Source of the DNA: Natronobacterium haloterrestre
GTDB taxonomy: Archaea > Halobacteriota > Halobacteria > Halobacteriales > Natrialbaceae
Direction of reading: 5' to 3'
Length of the DNA stretch: 64,000 nucleotides
NCBI RefSeq assembly: GCF_900112205.1
Contig: NZ_FOKW01000008.1
Coordinates: forward strand, 124,001-188,000
In this document: piece after piece, positions 1-7,309 of the stretch
How positions within the stretch are numbered: position 1 is the stretch's first letter
Layout: each line of letters opens with the position of its first letter
Notes under the pieces: generated by a model
The model's database searches: none
Told to the model about the DNA's origin: nothing
The model's input: the letters and a program-made list of their open reading frames with translations, nothing else
Position numbers and translations under genes: made by a program

Positions 1-358
1 GGTCGCTGTACTCGTCGGTGCCGAGGACCGTGGCGGTTCGCCACTGCTCGTCGGTGAACTGGAGTTCGACTTCGTCCGCGTCCCGGACCACGTGTGCGTT
101 CGTGACGACGTGGTCGTCGACGACGAACCCGGAGCCGAGTCCGCCGGGACCCGGCCCGTCCATCCCCGAGACGGAGACAAGGACGACGTCGTCGATGATC
201 GACTCGTAGACGTCGACGTAGCGCCCGTCGCTTGCGTCCTCGCCTTCGTCGTCCTGTGCGGCTCCACTGGCGACCGCCGTGCCGGAGCCGACGATTCCGA
301 ACCCGACGGCGGCCCGGAGCAATCCGCGACGTGTGGTGTCGATCGGAGTCTGCGTCAC
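1..358 (-). CDS. HtrA/DegP-like trypsin-family protease, N-terminal part (cut by window edge)
   Basis: The reverse strand encodes a GTG-started protein whose first 40 residues hold a twin-arginine export signal (TTRRGLLRAA followed by a hydrophobic stretch). Further on, GSGFVV and VVTNAHVV are the classic first strand and catalytic His segment of S1C/HtrA proteases. Asp and Ser of the triad would lie outside the window. It is probably folded in the cytoplasm, exported by Tat and acts on or outside the membrane in protein quality control. The GTG at 358 fits a TATA element about 28 bases upstream. The protease family is seen directly; the physiological role is inferred. Confidence 0.85.
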   Translation of the reverse strand, partial: MTQTPIDTTRRGLLRAAVGFGIVGSGTAVASGAAQDDEGEDASDGRYVDVYESIIDDVVLVSVSGMDGPGPGGLGSGFVVDDHVVTNAHVVRDADEVELQFTDEQWRTATVLGTDEYSD

Positions 359-380
359 GCGCGCTTCCACCTCGAGCAGT

Positions 381-390
381 GGTATAAAAC
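381..390 (-). promoter_or_regulatory. TATA element of the HtrA-like gene
   Basis: Read on the minus strand the sequence is GTTTTATACC, centred about 28 bases before the GTG start at 358. This spacing is typical of leaderless haloarchaeal transcripts and supports that start. Confidence 0.55.
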
Positions 391-687
391 CGAGGCCAGC
401 ACGGCCATCCCGTCGAATTGTGGGGCGACCGCGAACCACGACGACGTTCCGCCGGCCGAACTCGACGGGAACCGGCGGTTCAGTTCCTCGAGCGCGGGCC
501 TCCCCCTCGAGGACCCCGAGACACACGCGACCGATCGCGGAGCGTCGTCGTGACTCGTACTCCCGGCCGCTGCCGGCCGACGCTTATTGGCTCGAGCCCC
601 CGACGTATCGGGCACTGACACACGCCGGCCGAGGAATCGCCGTTCGACCGTTCCCGTAGCTTCACCCCACGTCCGAGCGCTCTCCAG
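391..687. other. Intergenic region between divergent genes, no gene seen
   Basis: About 300 bases separate the HtrA-like gene from the GH15 gene. Open frames here are GC-rich shadows without plausible starts or recognisable products. No RNA gene or strong hairpin was noticed. The promoter of the GH15 gene must lie at its right end, but I see no clear TATA box. Confidence 0.5.
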
Positions 688-2637
688 ATGGACTACCCAC
701 CGCTTCGCGATTACGGCGTCATCGGCAACGACGACCGCTGCGCGCTCGTCAGCAGAACCGGCTCGATCGACTGGTGTTGCTTCCCGCACCTCGAGGACGC
801 GAGCGTCTTCGCCCGAATCCTCGACGCCGACCATGGCGGGCACTTCGCGGTCTCCCCGAGGGCGGCCCACGAGTCGAGCCACCGCTACGTCGACCGGACG
901 AACGTCCTCGAAACGACCTTCGAGACCGAACGCGGGCAGGCGACCGTGACCGACTTCATGCCGATCCGGAACGGACGCAAACCCGGCTCCGGCCGCGGCC
1001 GCGACGGCGGCCACGACTACGCGTTCGACTTCGACGACGAGGACGACGCCAACCGCTTCCAGCAGGCGATCTACCGGCGGCTCGAGTGCGAACGCGGCGA
1101 CGTCGAGTTCGGCCTCGAGTTCGCGCCCCGGTTCGACTACGCCCGGGTGACGCCGACGTTCGAACGGATCGCGGACGGCGTCGTCGCCCGTGGCGACGAC
1201 CGGTCGCTGTTTCTGTACACGGGTTGGGAACCGCCGCTCGACGACCTCACGGTCTCGGAGTCCGACGCGACCGTCACCGGCACCGTCTCGCTCTCGGCCG
1301 GCGACCGCTGCTGGACCGGCGTCCAGTACGGCGGCCGGGGGCCGCTTTCGTCGATCGACCTCGAGACCTGCATCGACGAGACGAAACGCTACTGGCGCGA
1401 CTGGCTCGGCACCCGCGACGGCGCGCCCGGAACGATGCCCGAGCGGTGGTACGAGGCCGTCGTCCGGTCGGAACTCGTCCTGAAGCTACTGATCCACCAC
1501 GAGACGGGCGCGATCCCGGCGGCGGCGACGACGTCGATCCCCGAGAAGATCGGCTCCGACCGGACCTGGGACTACCGGTACAACTGGATCCGGGACGCAA
1601 AGTTCACCGTCCAGGCGTTACACGACACGGGCCACGAACGGGAGGGTCGGGAGTACTTCGACTGGTTCGCCGACGTCGCCCGCACGGACCCCGCCGAGAT
1701 CCGGCCCCTCTACAGTCTGCACGGTGAAACCGGCGACGCGGTCGCCGAGCGAACCCTCGAGCACCTCTCGGGGTACCGCGACACGGGTCCCGTCCGTGTC
1801 GGGAACGCCGCGGCCCCGCAGCAACAACTCGACGTCTACGGGACGATCGTCCAGGCCCTTTATGAGACGGTCCAGTTCGACGTGTCGGTCCCGATCGAGG
1901 ACGACTGGGACGCGATCCGCGACATCGTCGACTACGTCTGTGCACACTGGGACGAACGCGACGCCGGGATCTGGGAGTTTCGCGAGGAGCAGCGACACTT
2001 CCTTCACTCGAAACTGCTGTGCTGGGTCGCGCTCGACCGGGGAATCGTGCTCGCGCGGGAAAACGACCTCGAGGCCCCACTCGAGGAGTGGGAGGGGAGC
2101 CGAGCGGCGGTCCGCGAAGCGATCGAGGAACGCGGCTACAGCGAGTCGGCCGGGAGCTTCGTCCAGTACTTCGGCAGCGACGAGGCCCTCGACGCGACCG
2201 CGCTGTTGCTCCCGATCTACGAGTTCCTGCCGCCGGAAGACGACCGCGTCCAGTCGACGATCGACGCCGTCATCGAGCGACTGACGACCGACGACGGTCT
2301 CGTCGTCAGGTTCGTCGACAGCGAGGTCCGCGAGGACGAGGCGGAGCCGTTCCTGCTGTGCTCGTTCTGGCTGATCGACGCGCTGGTCCTCTCGAACCGC
2401 CTCGAGCGGGCCCGGGAGTACTTCGAGTCGGTGCTCGAGTACGCCAGCCCCCTCGGCCTCTACTCCGAGAAGGTCGACCCCGATACCGGCGAACTCCTGG
2501 GGAACTTCCCGCAGGCGTTCTCCCACCTCGGCCTGATAAACAGCGCGACGTACCTCTCGCGGGCGCTCGAGGTCGACGGCGACGTGTCCCCGGAGAACTT
2601 CGACCCGGGCCACGTGGAAACGCTGTTCAGGCGGTGA
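688..2637 (+). CDS. Glycoside hydrolase family 15 protein (glucoamylase/trehalase-like)
   Basis: The 649-residue protein starts with the N-terminal beta-domain typical of archaeal and bacterial GH15 enzymes (YGVIGNDDRCALV and SIDWCCFP near residues 8-32). It continues into an (alpha/alpha)6 barrel with TSIPEKIG followed by TWDYRYNWIRDA near residue 290, the GH15 signature region. Likely activity is inverting hydrolysis of alpha-glucosidic bonds in maltodextrin or trehalose. No signal peptide is seen, so it is probably cytoplasmic. It converges on the gnaD gene, with the hairpin cassette between them. Family assignment is firm; substrate is not. Confidence 0.88.
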   Translation: MDYPPLRDYGVIGNDDRCALVSRTGSIDWCCFPHLEDASVFARILDADHGGHFAVSPRAAHESSHRYVDRTNVLETTFETERGQATVTDFMPIRNGRKPGSGRGRDGGHDYAFDFDDEDDANRFQQAIYRRLECERGDVEFGLEFAPRFDYARVTPTFERIADGVVARGDDRSLFLYTGWEPPLDDLTVSESDATVTGTVSLSAGDRCWTGVQYGGRGPLSSIDLETCIDETKRYWRDWLGTRDGAPGTMPERWYEAVVRSELVLKLLIHHETGAIPAAATTSIPEKIGSDRTWDYRYNWIRDAKFTVQALHDTGHEREGREYFDWFADVARTDPAEIRPLYSLHGETGDAVAERTLEHLSGYRDTGPVRVGNAAAPQQQLDVYGTIVQALYETVQFDVSVPIEDDWDAIRDIVDYVCAHWDERDAGIWEFREEQRHFLHSKLLCWVALDRGIVLARENDLEAPLEEWEGSRAAVREAIEERGYSESAGSFVQYFGSDEALDATALLLPIYEFLPPEDDRVQSTIDAVIERLTTDDGLVVRFVDSEVREDEAEPFLLCSFWLIDALVLSNRLERAREYFESVLEYASPLGLYSEKVDPDTGELLGNFPQAFSHLGLINSATYLSRALEVDGDVSPENFDPGHVETLFRR

Positions 2638-2654
2638 GAGGTATCCTAACGCCC

Positions 2655-2745
2655 CAAATCAAAGATTTGCTGGCTCGACGAAGCTAGGCTTCGTCGAACA
2701 CCGTTGAGCAACGCTCAACGTACTCGACGAGGCTTACGCCTCGTC
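2655..2745. terminator. Cassette of four consecutive short hairpins between convergent genes (copy 1)
   Basis: Four perfect inverted repeats follow each other closely: CAAATC-AAA-GATTTG at 2655-2669, a 10-bp stem with loop TAG at 2675-2697, an 8-bp stem CGTTGAGC with loop AAC at 2702-2720, and an 8-bp stem GACGAGGC with loop TTAC at 2726-2745. The last overlaps the end of gnaD and its loop contains the stop codon. The same cassette occurs after the second gnaD copy at 17873-17963. Position between two convergent genes suggests a bidirectional terminator or mRNA 3' structure; function is inferred. Confidence 0.6.
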
Positions 2746-3972
2746 AAACAACTCCTCACCCTCGACCATATGCTCCTCGACCGCGTCCAGATCCAGGGTC
2801 ACGCCGAGGCCGGGCTTCTCGGGGATTTCGATGTAGCCGTCCTCGATGACGTCCTCCTCGACGAGATCCGACCACCAGCCGAGTTCGTAGGAGTGGTACT
2901 CCACCGCGAGCGAGTTCGGAATCGCCGCGCCGACGTGGGCGCTCGCCATCGTCGCGACCGGCGAGGCGACGTTGTGCATCGCGACCGGAACGTAGTAGAG
3001 ATCCGCCAGGTCCGCGATCTTCCGGGTCTCGCGCATCCCACCGACCTTCGGCATGTCCGGCGCGATGATGTCCACCGCCTGCTCCTCCAACAGTCGCCGC
3101 TGGCCGTGTTTGCGGTAGACGTTCTCGCCGACCGTGATCGGCGTCGTCGTCGACTGGGTGACTTCCCGCTGGACGTCGTGGTTCTCCGGCGGCACCGGGT
3201 CCTCGAGCCACCAGACGTCGTACTCCTCGAGGCGCTTCGCGAGGCGTTTCGCGGAGCCACCAGAGAAGGTCCAGTGACAGTCGAACGCGACGTCGGCCCG
3301 GGAGCCGACGCGCTGGGTGACGGCTTCGACGATGCTTGCCTTGTGTTCGATTTCGGGTGCGCGGAGGTGGCGGTTCGCGCGGTCTTTCTCGTGGCCGGAG
3401 GGGACGTCGAGGTCGAACTTCAGGGCGTCGTAGCCGAGTTCGGTGACGACGCGTTCGGCCTCGTCGGCGCAGGCGATCGGGTCCGCTTCCGCTTCGGTGT
3501 GACAGTCACAGTAGACCCGGACCTCGTCGCGGTACTTTCCGCCGAGCAACTGGTAGGCCGGCACCTCGAGGATCTTGCCCGCCAGATCGTGTAGCGCGAC
3601 CTCGATGCCCGAAATCGCGGTGACCGTGACGCCGCCGATCGAACCCTCGCCGGACATCTTCTGGACGAGGTGTTCCGTGAGGCGATCGATATCCAGCGGA
3701 TTCTCCCCGCGCAGGAACGGGGCCATCCGTTCGATGAGTTCCGGCGCGCCCGCCCCCCAGTAGGCCTCGCCGGTGCCGACGATGCCCGCGTCGGTATAAA
3801 TTCGGACGAGGGTCCACGGGAAGTTGCCGTCGACCATCGTCGTCTGGACGTCCGTGATCTCGACGTCCCGGCCGTCCCCGCGCTCGCGGGTCACGTTCAT
3901 CGTCTCCGCCGACAGATCCCGCATCGTGTATTCCGCGTTCGGATCGCGGAGGTTCGAGTAATCGACTCCCAT
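2734..3972 (-). CDS. gnaD: D-gluconate dehydratase (enolase superfamily), copy 1
   Basis: This 412-residue protein belongs to the mandelate racemase/muconate lactonizing branch of the enolase superfamily and resembles the haloarchaeal gluconate dehydratases. Visible active-site elements in order are the Lys region LKFDLDVP, the metal ligands in AFDCHW, WLEDPVPP and VGENVY, and the AMHNVASP His loop. It converts gluconate to 2-keto-3-deoxygluconate in the semi-phosphorylative Entner-Doudoroff pathway. The ATG at 3972 is chosen over an in-frame GTG at 3984 because the second copy starts at the equivalent Met. A TrmB-type operator lies 13 bases upstream. gdh, kdgA and trmB follow on the same strand. 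Confidence 0.9.
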   Translation of the reverse strand: MGVDYSNLRDPNAEYTMRDLSAETMNVTRERGDGRDVEITDVQTTMVDGNFPWTLVRIYTDAGIVGTGEAYWGAGAPELIERMAPFLRGENPLDIDRLTEHLVQKMSGEGSIGGVTVTAISGIEVALHDLAGKILEVPAYQLLGGKYRDEVRVYCDCHTEAEADPIACADEAERVVTELGYDALKFDLDVPSGHEKDRANRHLRAPEIEHKASIVEAVTQRVGSRADVAFDCHWTFSGGSAKRLAKRLEEYDVWWLEDPVPPENHDVQREVTQSTTTPITVGENVYRKHGQRRLLEEQAVDIIAPDMPKVGGMRETRKIADLADLYYVPVAMHNVASPVATMASAHVGAAIPNSLAVEYHSYELGWWSDLVEEDVIEDGYIEIPEKPGLGVTLDLDAVEEHMVEGEELFDEA

Positions 3973-3984
3973 AGCAAAAATCAC

Positions 3985-4001
3985 TACTCGGGAATCAAGT
4001 A
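3985..4001 (-). promoter_or_regulatory. TrmB-type operator upstream of gnaD
   Basis: On the minus strand the sequence reads TACTTGATTCCCGAGTA, an exact match to the TACT-N8-GAGTA motif described for haloarchaeal TrmB. It sits 13-29 bases before the gnaD start, overlapping the expected core promoter. The match is seen directly; binding is inferred from the trmB gene nearby. Confidence 0.75.
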
Positions 4002-4046
4002 ATTGTTTTCATCACGGTCCGGCCGTCGGCTCGAGGTCCGTGCCGA

Positions 4047-5117
4047 CTACAGAGAGCCGAACTCGACGGCGGTTTTCACGACGTCGTCGCCGGTTTCGAA
4101 CGCCGCGTCGTACTCCTCGAGGCCGTAGACCCCGGTCACGAGGTCGTCGGTGAACCAGTCGGGAAGCTGGGAAAGCGTGTCGACGGCCGATTCGAACTGG
4201 CCGCGGTGGGAATTGACCGTGCCGACCAGCGCCTTGTTGTGCAGGACCATCTCGCGGTGGAGGTGACCGCCGTCGACCTCGAACTCCCAGGGTTCGGGGA
4301 CGCCCAGCAGCGCGCCGACGCCGTTCGGTGCGAGCGCGTCGACCGTCTCGACGGCGTGTTTCGCGTATCCCGTCGCCTCGTAGGCGAAGTCGACGGCCTC
4401 GTACGCGTCGGGGATCTCGGCGACCGGCGTCTTCCGCGAGTCGACGTACGTCGCGCCCAGTTCCTCGATGATGTCGATCGTGGGGTCGGGCCGGTCGCGC
4501 CGCCCGAGACAGTACGTCCGGTCGAACTCGTAGACCTTCTCGAGCATCGCCAGCGTGAGCAGCCCGAGCGAGCCGTTCCCGAGCACGAGGGCGGACTCGG
4601 GGTTCCAGTCGAACGCCGACCGCGAGGCGAAGGCGTGCTCGAAGGCTTTCTCGGAGATGCTGATCGGCTCGACGAGGAAGCCAAGCGCCGCGAGTTCCTC
4701 GGGGATCGAAACGAGGTACTCCGCCGGGCTGGTGAAGTACTCGGACATGAACCCGTGTTCGCCGACGATCCCGCGCTCGACGTACTCGCCGTCGGGCGCC
4801 ATGTCCGGTTCGCCCCGCTCGAAGTACTCGTTGGTCCCGCCCGCGGGCGGTCGGCGCACCGTCGGGACGACGATCTCCCCCTCCTCGAGGTCGGTCCCGT
4901 TCGGATCGGCGACGACGCCGACCGCCTCGTGGCCCAGGACGAGTCGATCTTCGCCGGGGGGCAGTTCACCGTGGTGTCCCGCGATGACTTCCTGGTCGGT
5001 CCCGTCGACACCCACCCGCAGCGTCCGCACCAGCGCCTCGCCCGTACCTGGCTCGGGCTGTGGCCGCTCGACGAGCGTCGGCTCGCCGGCGCCTGGTTCG
5101 ACAGCGATCGCTTTCAT
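4047..5117 (-). CDS. gdh: Glucose 1-dehydrogenase (zinc-dependent MDR family)
   Basis: The 356-residue protein matches haloarchaeal glucose dehydrogenase along its length. It has Asp38 in place of the usual MDR catalytic Cys (GVDGTD), the zinc-ligand pair His63-Glu64 (LGHEAVGV), the NEYFERGEPDMAPDG stretch and a nucleotide-binding turn GNGSLGLL. It oxidises glucose to gluconolactone with NAD(P)+, the first step of the semi-phosphorylative Entner-Doudoroff pathway. It is encoded 74 bases upstream of gnaD on the same strand but has its own AT-rich promoter with a near-consensus TrmB site at 5151-5166. Confidence 0.93.
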   Translation of the reverse strand: MKAIAVEPGAGEPTLVERPQPEPGTGEALVRTLRVGVDGTDQEVIAGHHGELPPGEDRLVLGHEAVGVVADPNGTDLEEGEIVVPTVRRPPAGGTNEYFERGEPDMAPDGEYVERGIVGEHGFMSEYFTSPAEYLVSIPEELAALGFLVEPISISEKAFEHAFASRSAFDWNPESALVLGNGSLGLLTLAMLEKVYEFDRTYCLGRRDRPDPTIDIIEELGATYVDSRKTPVAEIPDAYEAVDFAYEATGYAKHAVETVDALAPNGVGALLGVPEPWEFEVDGGHLHREMVLHNKALVGTVNSHRGQFESAVDTLSQLPDWFTDDLVTGVYGLEEYDAAFETGDDVVKTAVEFGSL

Positions 5118-5150
5118 ACTCGAACCAACGGACCGGGTCGCTAAAGTATT

Positions 5151-5166
5151 TACCCTATCGGTAGTA
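5151..5166 (-). promoter_or_regulatory. Near-consensus TrmB-type site upstream of gdh
   Basis: The minus strand reads TACTACCGATAGGGTA, that is TACT-N7-GGGTA, one base off the TACT-N7/8-GAGTA consensus. It lies 34-49 bases before the gdh start, just upstream of the likely TATA element near 5141-5150. In the published model sites upstream of TATA tend to activate, but the effect here is uncertain. Confidence 0.5.
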
Positions 5167-5282
5167 AATTGTAGAACGTCCCGACCGGCTGGTGATCGCG
5201 ACGACGATCGACGGCCGGATCGCTCGAGGGGGAAGCGATCGGCAGGAAAACGAGGGATCGGATGACCGGGGACCGGCCGGAC

Positions 5283-5936
5283 TCACTCGCTTCGCGCTTC
5301 TTCGACCGCCTCGACGAAGGCGGCGGCCGACTCCCGAACGCGGTCCATGTCGCCGTCGGCGATCGCTTCGTCGTCGACGATCGCGCTGCCGGCACCGACC
5401 GCGAGTGCGCCCGCCTCGAGGTACTCCCCGGCGTTTTCCGCCGAGATACCGCCGGTCGGAATCACGTCGACGTCCCCGAGCGGGCCCTTGATCGCGCCGA
5501 TGTGGCCGGGGCCGACGGTAGAGGCCGGGAACAGTTTGAGTACGTCGGCACCGGCCTCCATCGCGGTTACGGCCTCGGTCGGCGTCATGATGCCGGGCGC
5601 GGCGAGAACGCCGTGACGGTTACAGGTACGGACGACGTCGACGTCCAGGTGCGGCGAGACCACGAACTCCGCGCCCGCGTCGACCATCGACTCCGCAGTC
5701 GCGGCGTCGAGGACGGTGCCAGCCCCGACCACGGCGTCGGTATCGGCCAGCTCGCGCGAGACCGCGGCCATCTTCTCTCGAGCGAAGTCGCCGTCGGCCG
5801 TGATCTCGATCGCGGCGACGCCGCCCTCGTGGAGCGCTCGAGCGACGGGGACGATATCGTCCTCGCCGACACCCCGGAGGACGGCGACGACGCCGCCCTC
5901 GGCGATCCGATCCCGAACCGCGCGTGCGTCGGTCAT
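5283..5936 (-). CDS. kdgA: 2-keto-3-deoxy-(6-phospho)gluconate aldolase, KDPG/KHG class I family
   Basis: The 217-residue protein is a compact TIM-barrel aldolase of normal family length. It shows the general-base Glu44 (AAIEIT), the GAGTVLD motif near residue 71, the Schiff-base Lys134 in DVLKLFPAS and the phosphate-binding PTGGIS. It cleaves KDPG to pyruvate and glyceraldehyde 3-phosphate, finishing the semi-phosphorylative Entner-Doudoroff route whose first two steps are encoded just downstream. The perfect TrmB motif lies about 113 bases before its ATG, which implies a longer 5' leader than usual here. No dedicated KDG kinase is certain in this window. Confidence 0.92.
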   Translation of the reverse strand: MTDARAVRDRIAEGGVVAVLRGVGEDDIVPVARALHEGGVAAIEITADGDFAREKMAAVSRELADTDAVVGAGTVLDAATAESMVDAGAEFVVSPHLDVDVVRTCNRHGVLAAPGIMTPTEAVTAMEAGADVLKLFPASTVGPGHIGAIKGPLGDVDVIPTGGISAENAGEYLEAGALAVGAGSAIVDDEAIADGDMDRVRESAAAFVEAVEEARSE

Positions 5937-6048
5937 CGTCGCGACCCTCCCTCGGTCGTGGGGTTCGATGCGGCGCGGGGCCGCGCTCGACCGCGAATAC
6001 TCCGTCGAGTCATTACGCCCGACGTTCTCCCTCTCGTCCCATGAAGTT

Positions 6049-6064
6049 TACTCACTGCACAGTA
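6049..6064 (-). promoter_or_regulatory. TrmB-type operator between kdgA and trmB
   Basis: The minus strand reads TACTGTGCAGTGAGTA, an exact TACT-N7-GAGTA match. It lies 10 bases past the end of trmB and upstream of kdgA, so it most likely controls kdgA transcription. Confidence 0.7.
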
Positions 6065-6074
6065 AAGGATGACC

Positions 6075-7142
6075 CTACTCCCCGTCCTCGAGGCGGCGAA
6101 GGGTCACCGACTCGGCCTCGAAGTCCTCGAGGAACGCGCCGCTCCCGCCGATGCTGTAGCGGTCGCCGTCGACCTGGATCTCGAACGCGTTCTCGATGGG
6201 AACGGTCGACGAGACGGGCCGGACCAGGCTCTGTCGGACGTCGACGACCTCGCCCGAGAGTCGTGTCGGCAGGTCCCGGTCGGCGACCGGCGCCCCTTCG
6301 ACGGTCGCCTCGAGCCGGGTGTCGCTCGTCCGGTGGAGCGCGATCTGGAAGACTGCGTGCCGGAATCCGTCGTACGTTCCCGGCAACTCCGCCGGCGACC
6401 TGACGTATCGCTCCTCCGCGATCGGCCAGTAGTTCGCCAGGAAGGAACCGGTGAGTACGGGGACCAGTTGTTCCTGTGAGAGGGCGATCGCACGCGTATC
6501 GCTCGTGGAACTCGTGAGGATCTGGTTCGGAGCCAACAGCCCGTGAACTCGATCCACCGTCAACATCGTCGGGACGAGCGCGTCCCAGGTCCGGACAGTA
6601 CTCGCCGTCCCGGCGAGCGACGCGGTATCGATCCGCTCGCCGTCGGCCGTCCCGACGAGCAGGAGGACGAGGACGTCCCGTTCGACGGTCTCCTCGAGCG
6701 TCGACCGGATCCGCGGGAGTATCGACGCGGGCAACGACAGCGTCACCTCGGTTTCGGCGTTTCCCAGCAGCTCTTCGATGCGCTTGAGGACCGTCTGTCG
6801 GGACTTGATCACCTCGAACTGCTCCCCGGTACGCTCGGTCCGCGTGTACCGGGACTCCAGTTCCGGCTCCATCTGCTCGACGCTGCGGGTGAGCCGCTGG
6901 ACGACCGTCTCCGGCTGGACCGGCCGGATGACCGTCGGTACCGCGTGGTCGTCGACCTCGACGAACCCTCGTTCCTCGAGTTCCTCGCTGATGCTGTAGA
7001 CGTACCGCTTCGAAACGTCGGCGGCGTCCGCGATCGTGCTCGCCTTCGATTCCCCGTGATCCAGGATGGCGAGGTACGTGTCGATCTCCTTCTCCGAGAG
7101 GCCGAATTGCTCGAGTAGTCCGGCGAGGCCGTCAGTGTCCAT
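6075..7142 (-). CDS. trmB: TrmB-family sugar-sensing transcriptional regulator
   Basis: The 355-residue protein has an N-terminal winged helix (residues 1-70, with KASTIADAADVSKRYVY as recognition region), a coiled-coil segment around residues 80-110, a PLD-like effector domain with ESRQTVLKRIEELL-type features, and a C-terminal beta-rich sugar-binding domain. This is the full TrmB architecture and length. It is probably the glucose-responsive regulator of the adjoining gdh, gnaD and kdgA genes, whose upstream regions carry TrmB-type sites. I see no good TrmB motif before trmB itself. It is divergent from the GH15 gene at 7310. Confidence 0.9.
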   Translation of the reverse strand: MDTDGLAGLLEQFGLSEKEIDTYLAILDHGESKASTIADAADVSKRYVYSISEELEERGFVEVDDHAVPTVIRPVQPETVVQRLTRSVEQMEPELESRYTRTERTGEQFEVIKSRQTVLKRIEELLGNAETEVTLSLPASILPRIRSTLEETVERDVLVLLLVGTADGERIDTASLAGTASTVRTWDALVPTMLTVDRVHGLLAPNQILTSSTSDTRAIALSQEQLVPVLTGSFLANYWPIAEERYVRSPAELPGTYDGFRHAVFQIALHRTSDTRLEATVEGAPVADRDLPTRLSGEVVDVRQSLVRPVSSTVPIENAFEIQVDGDRYSIGGSGAFLEDFEAESVTLRRLEDGE

Positions 7143-7309
7143 GAGTAGTTAGTGTTGCAAGAATTGCAGCGACGGCTGAAAAAGATTCGCGCTCGGCTCG
7201 AGTGGATCGACCGTCGATTCCACGGACGACGGCGGCTTCGTCGTCGGGCAAAAGTGGGAATACATTTTACAACAAATTTTAGACGGTGGGGGTCGTATCG
7301 GGTTCCACG

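Noticed and set aside
2704-3594. Plus-strand open frames antisense to gnaD (and similarly 17988-18812)
   Set aside because: They mirror the gnaD codons through high GC third positions and match no family.
7151-7170. Near-palindrome TTGCAAGAATTGCA before trmB as an autoregulatory site
   Set aside because: It does not match the TrmB motif and the symmetry is imperfect; evidence is too weak.
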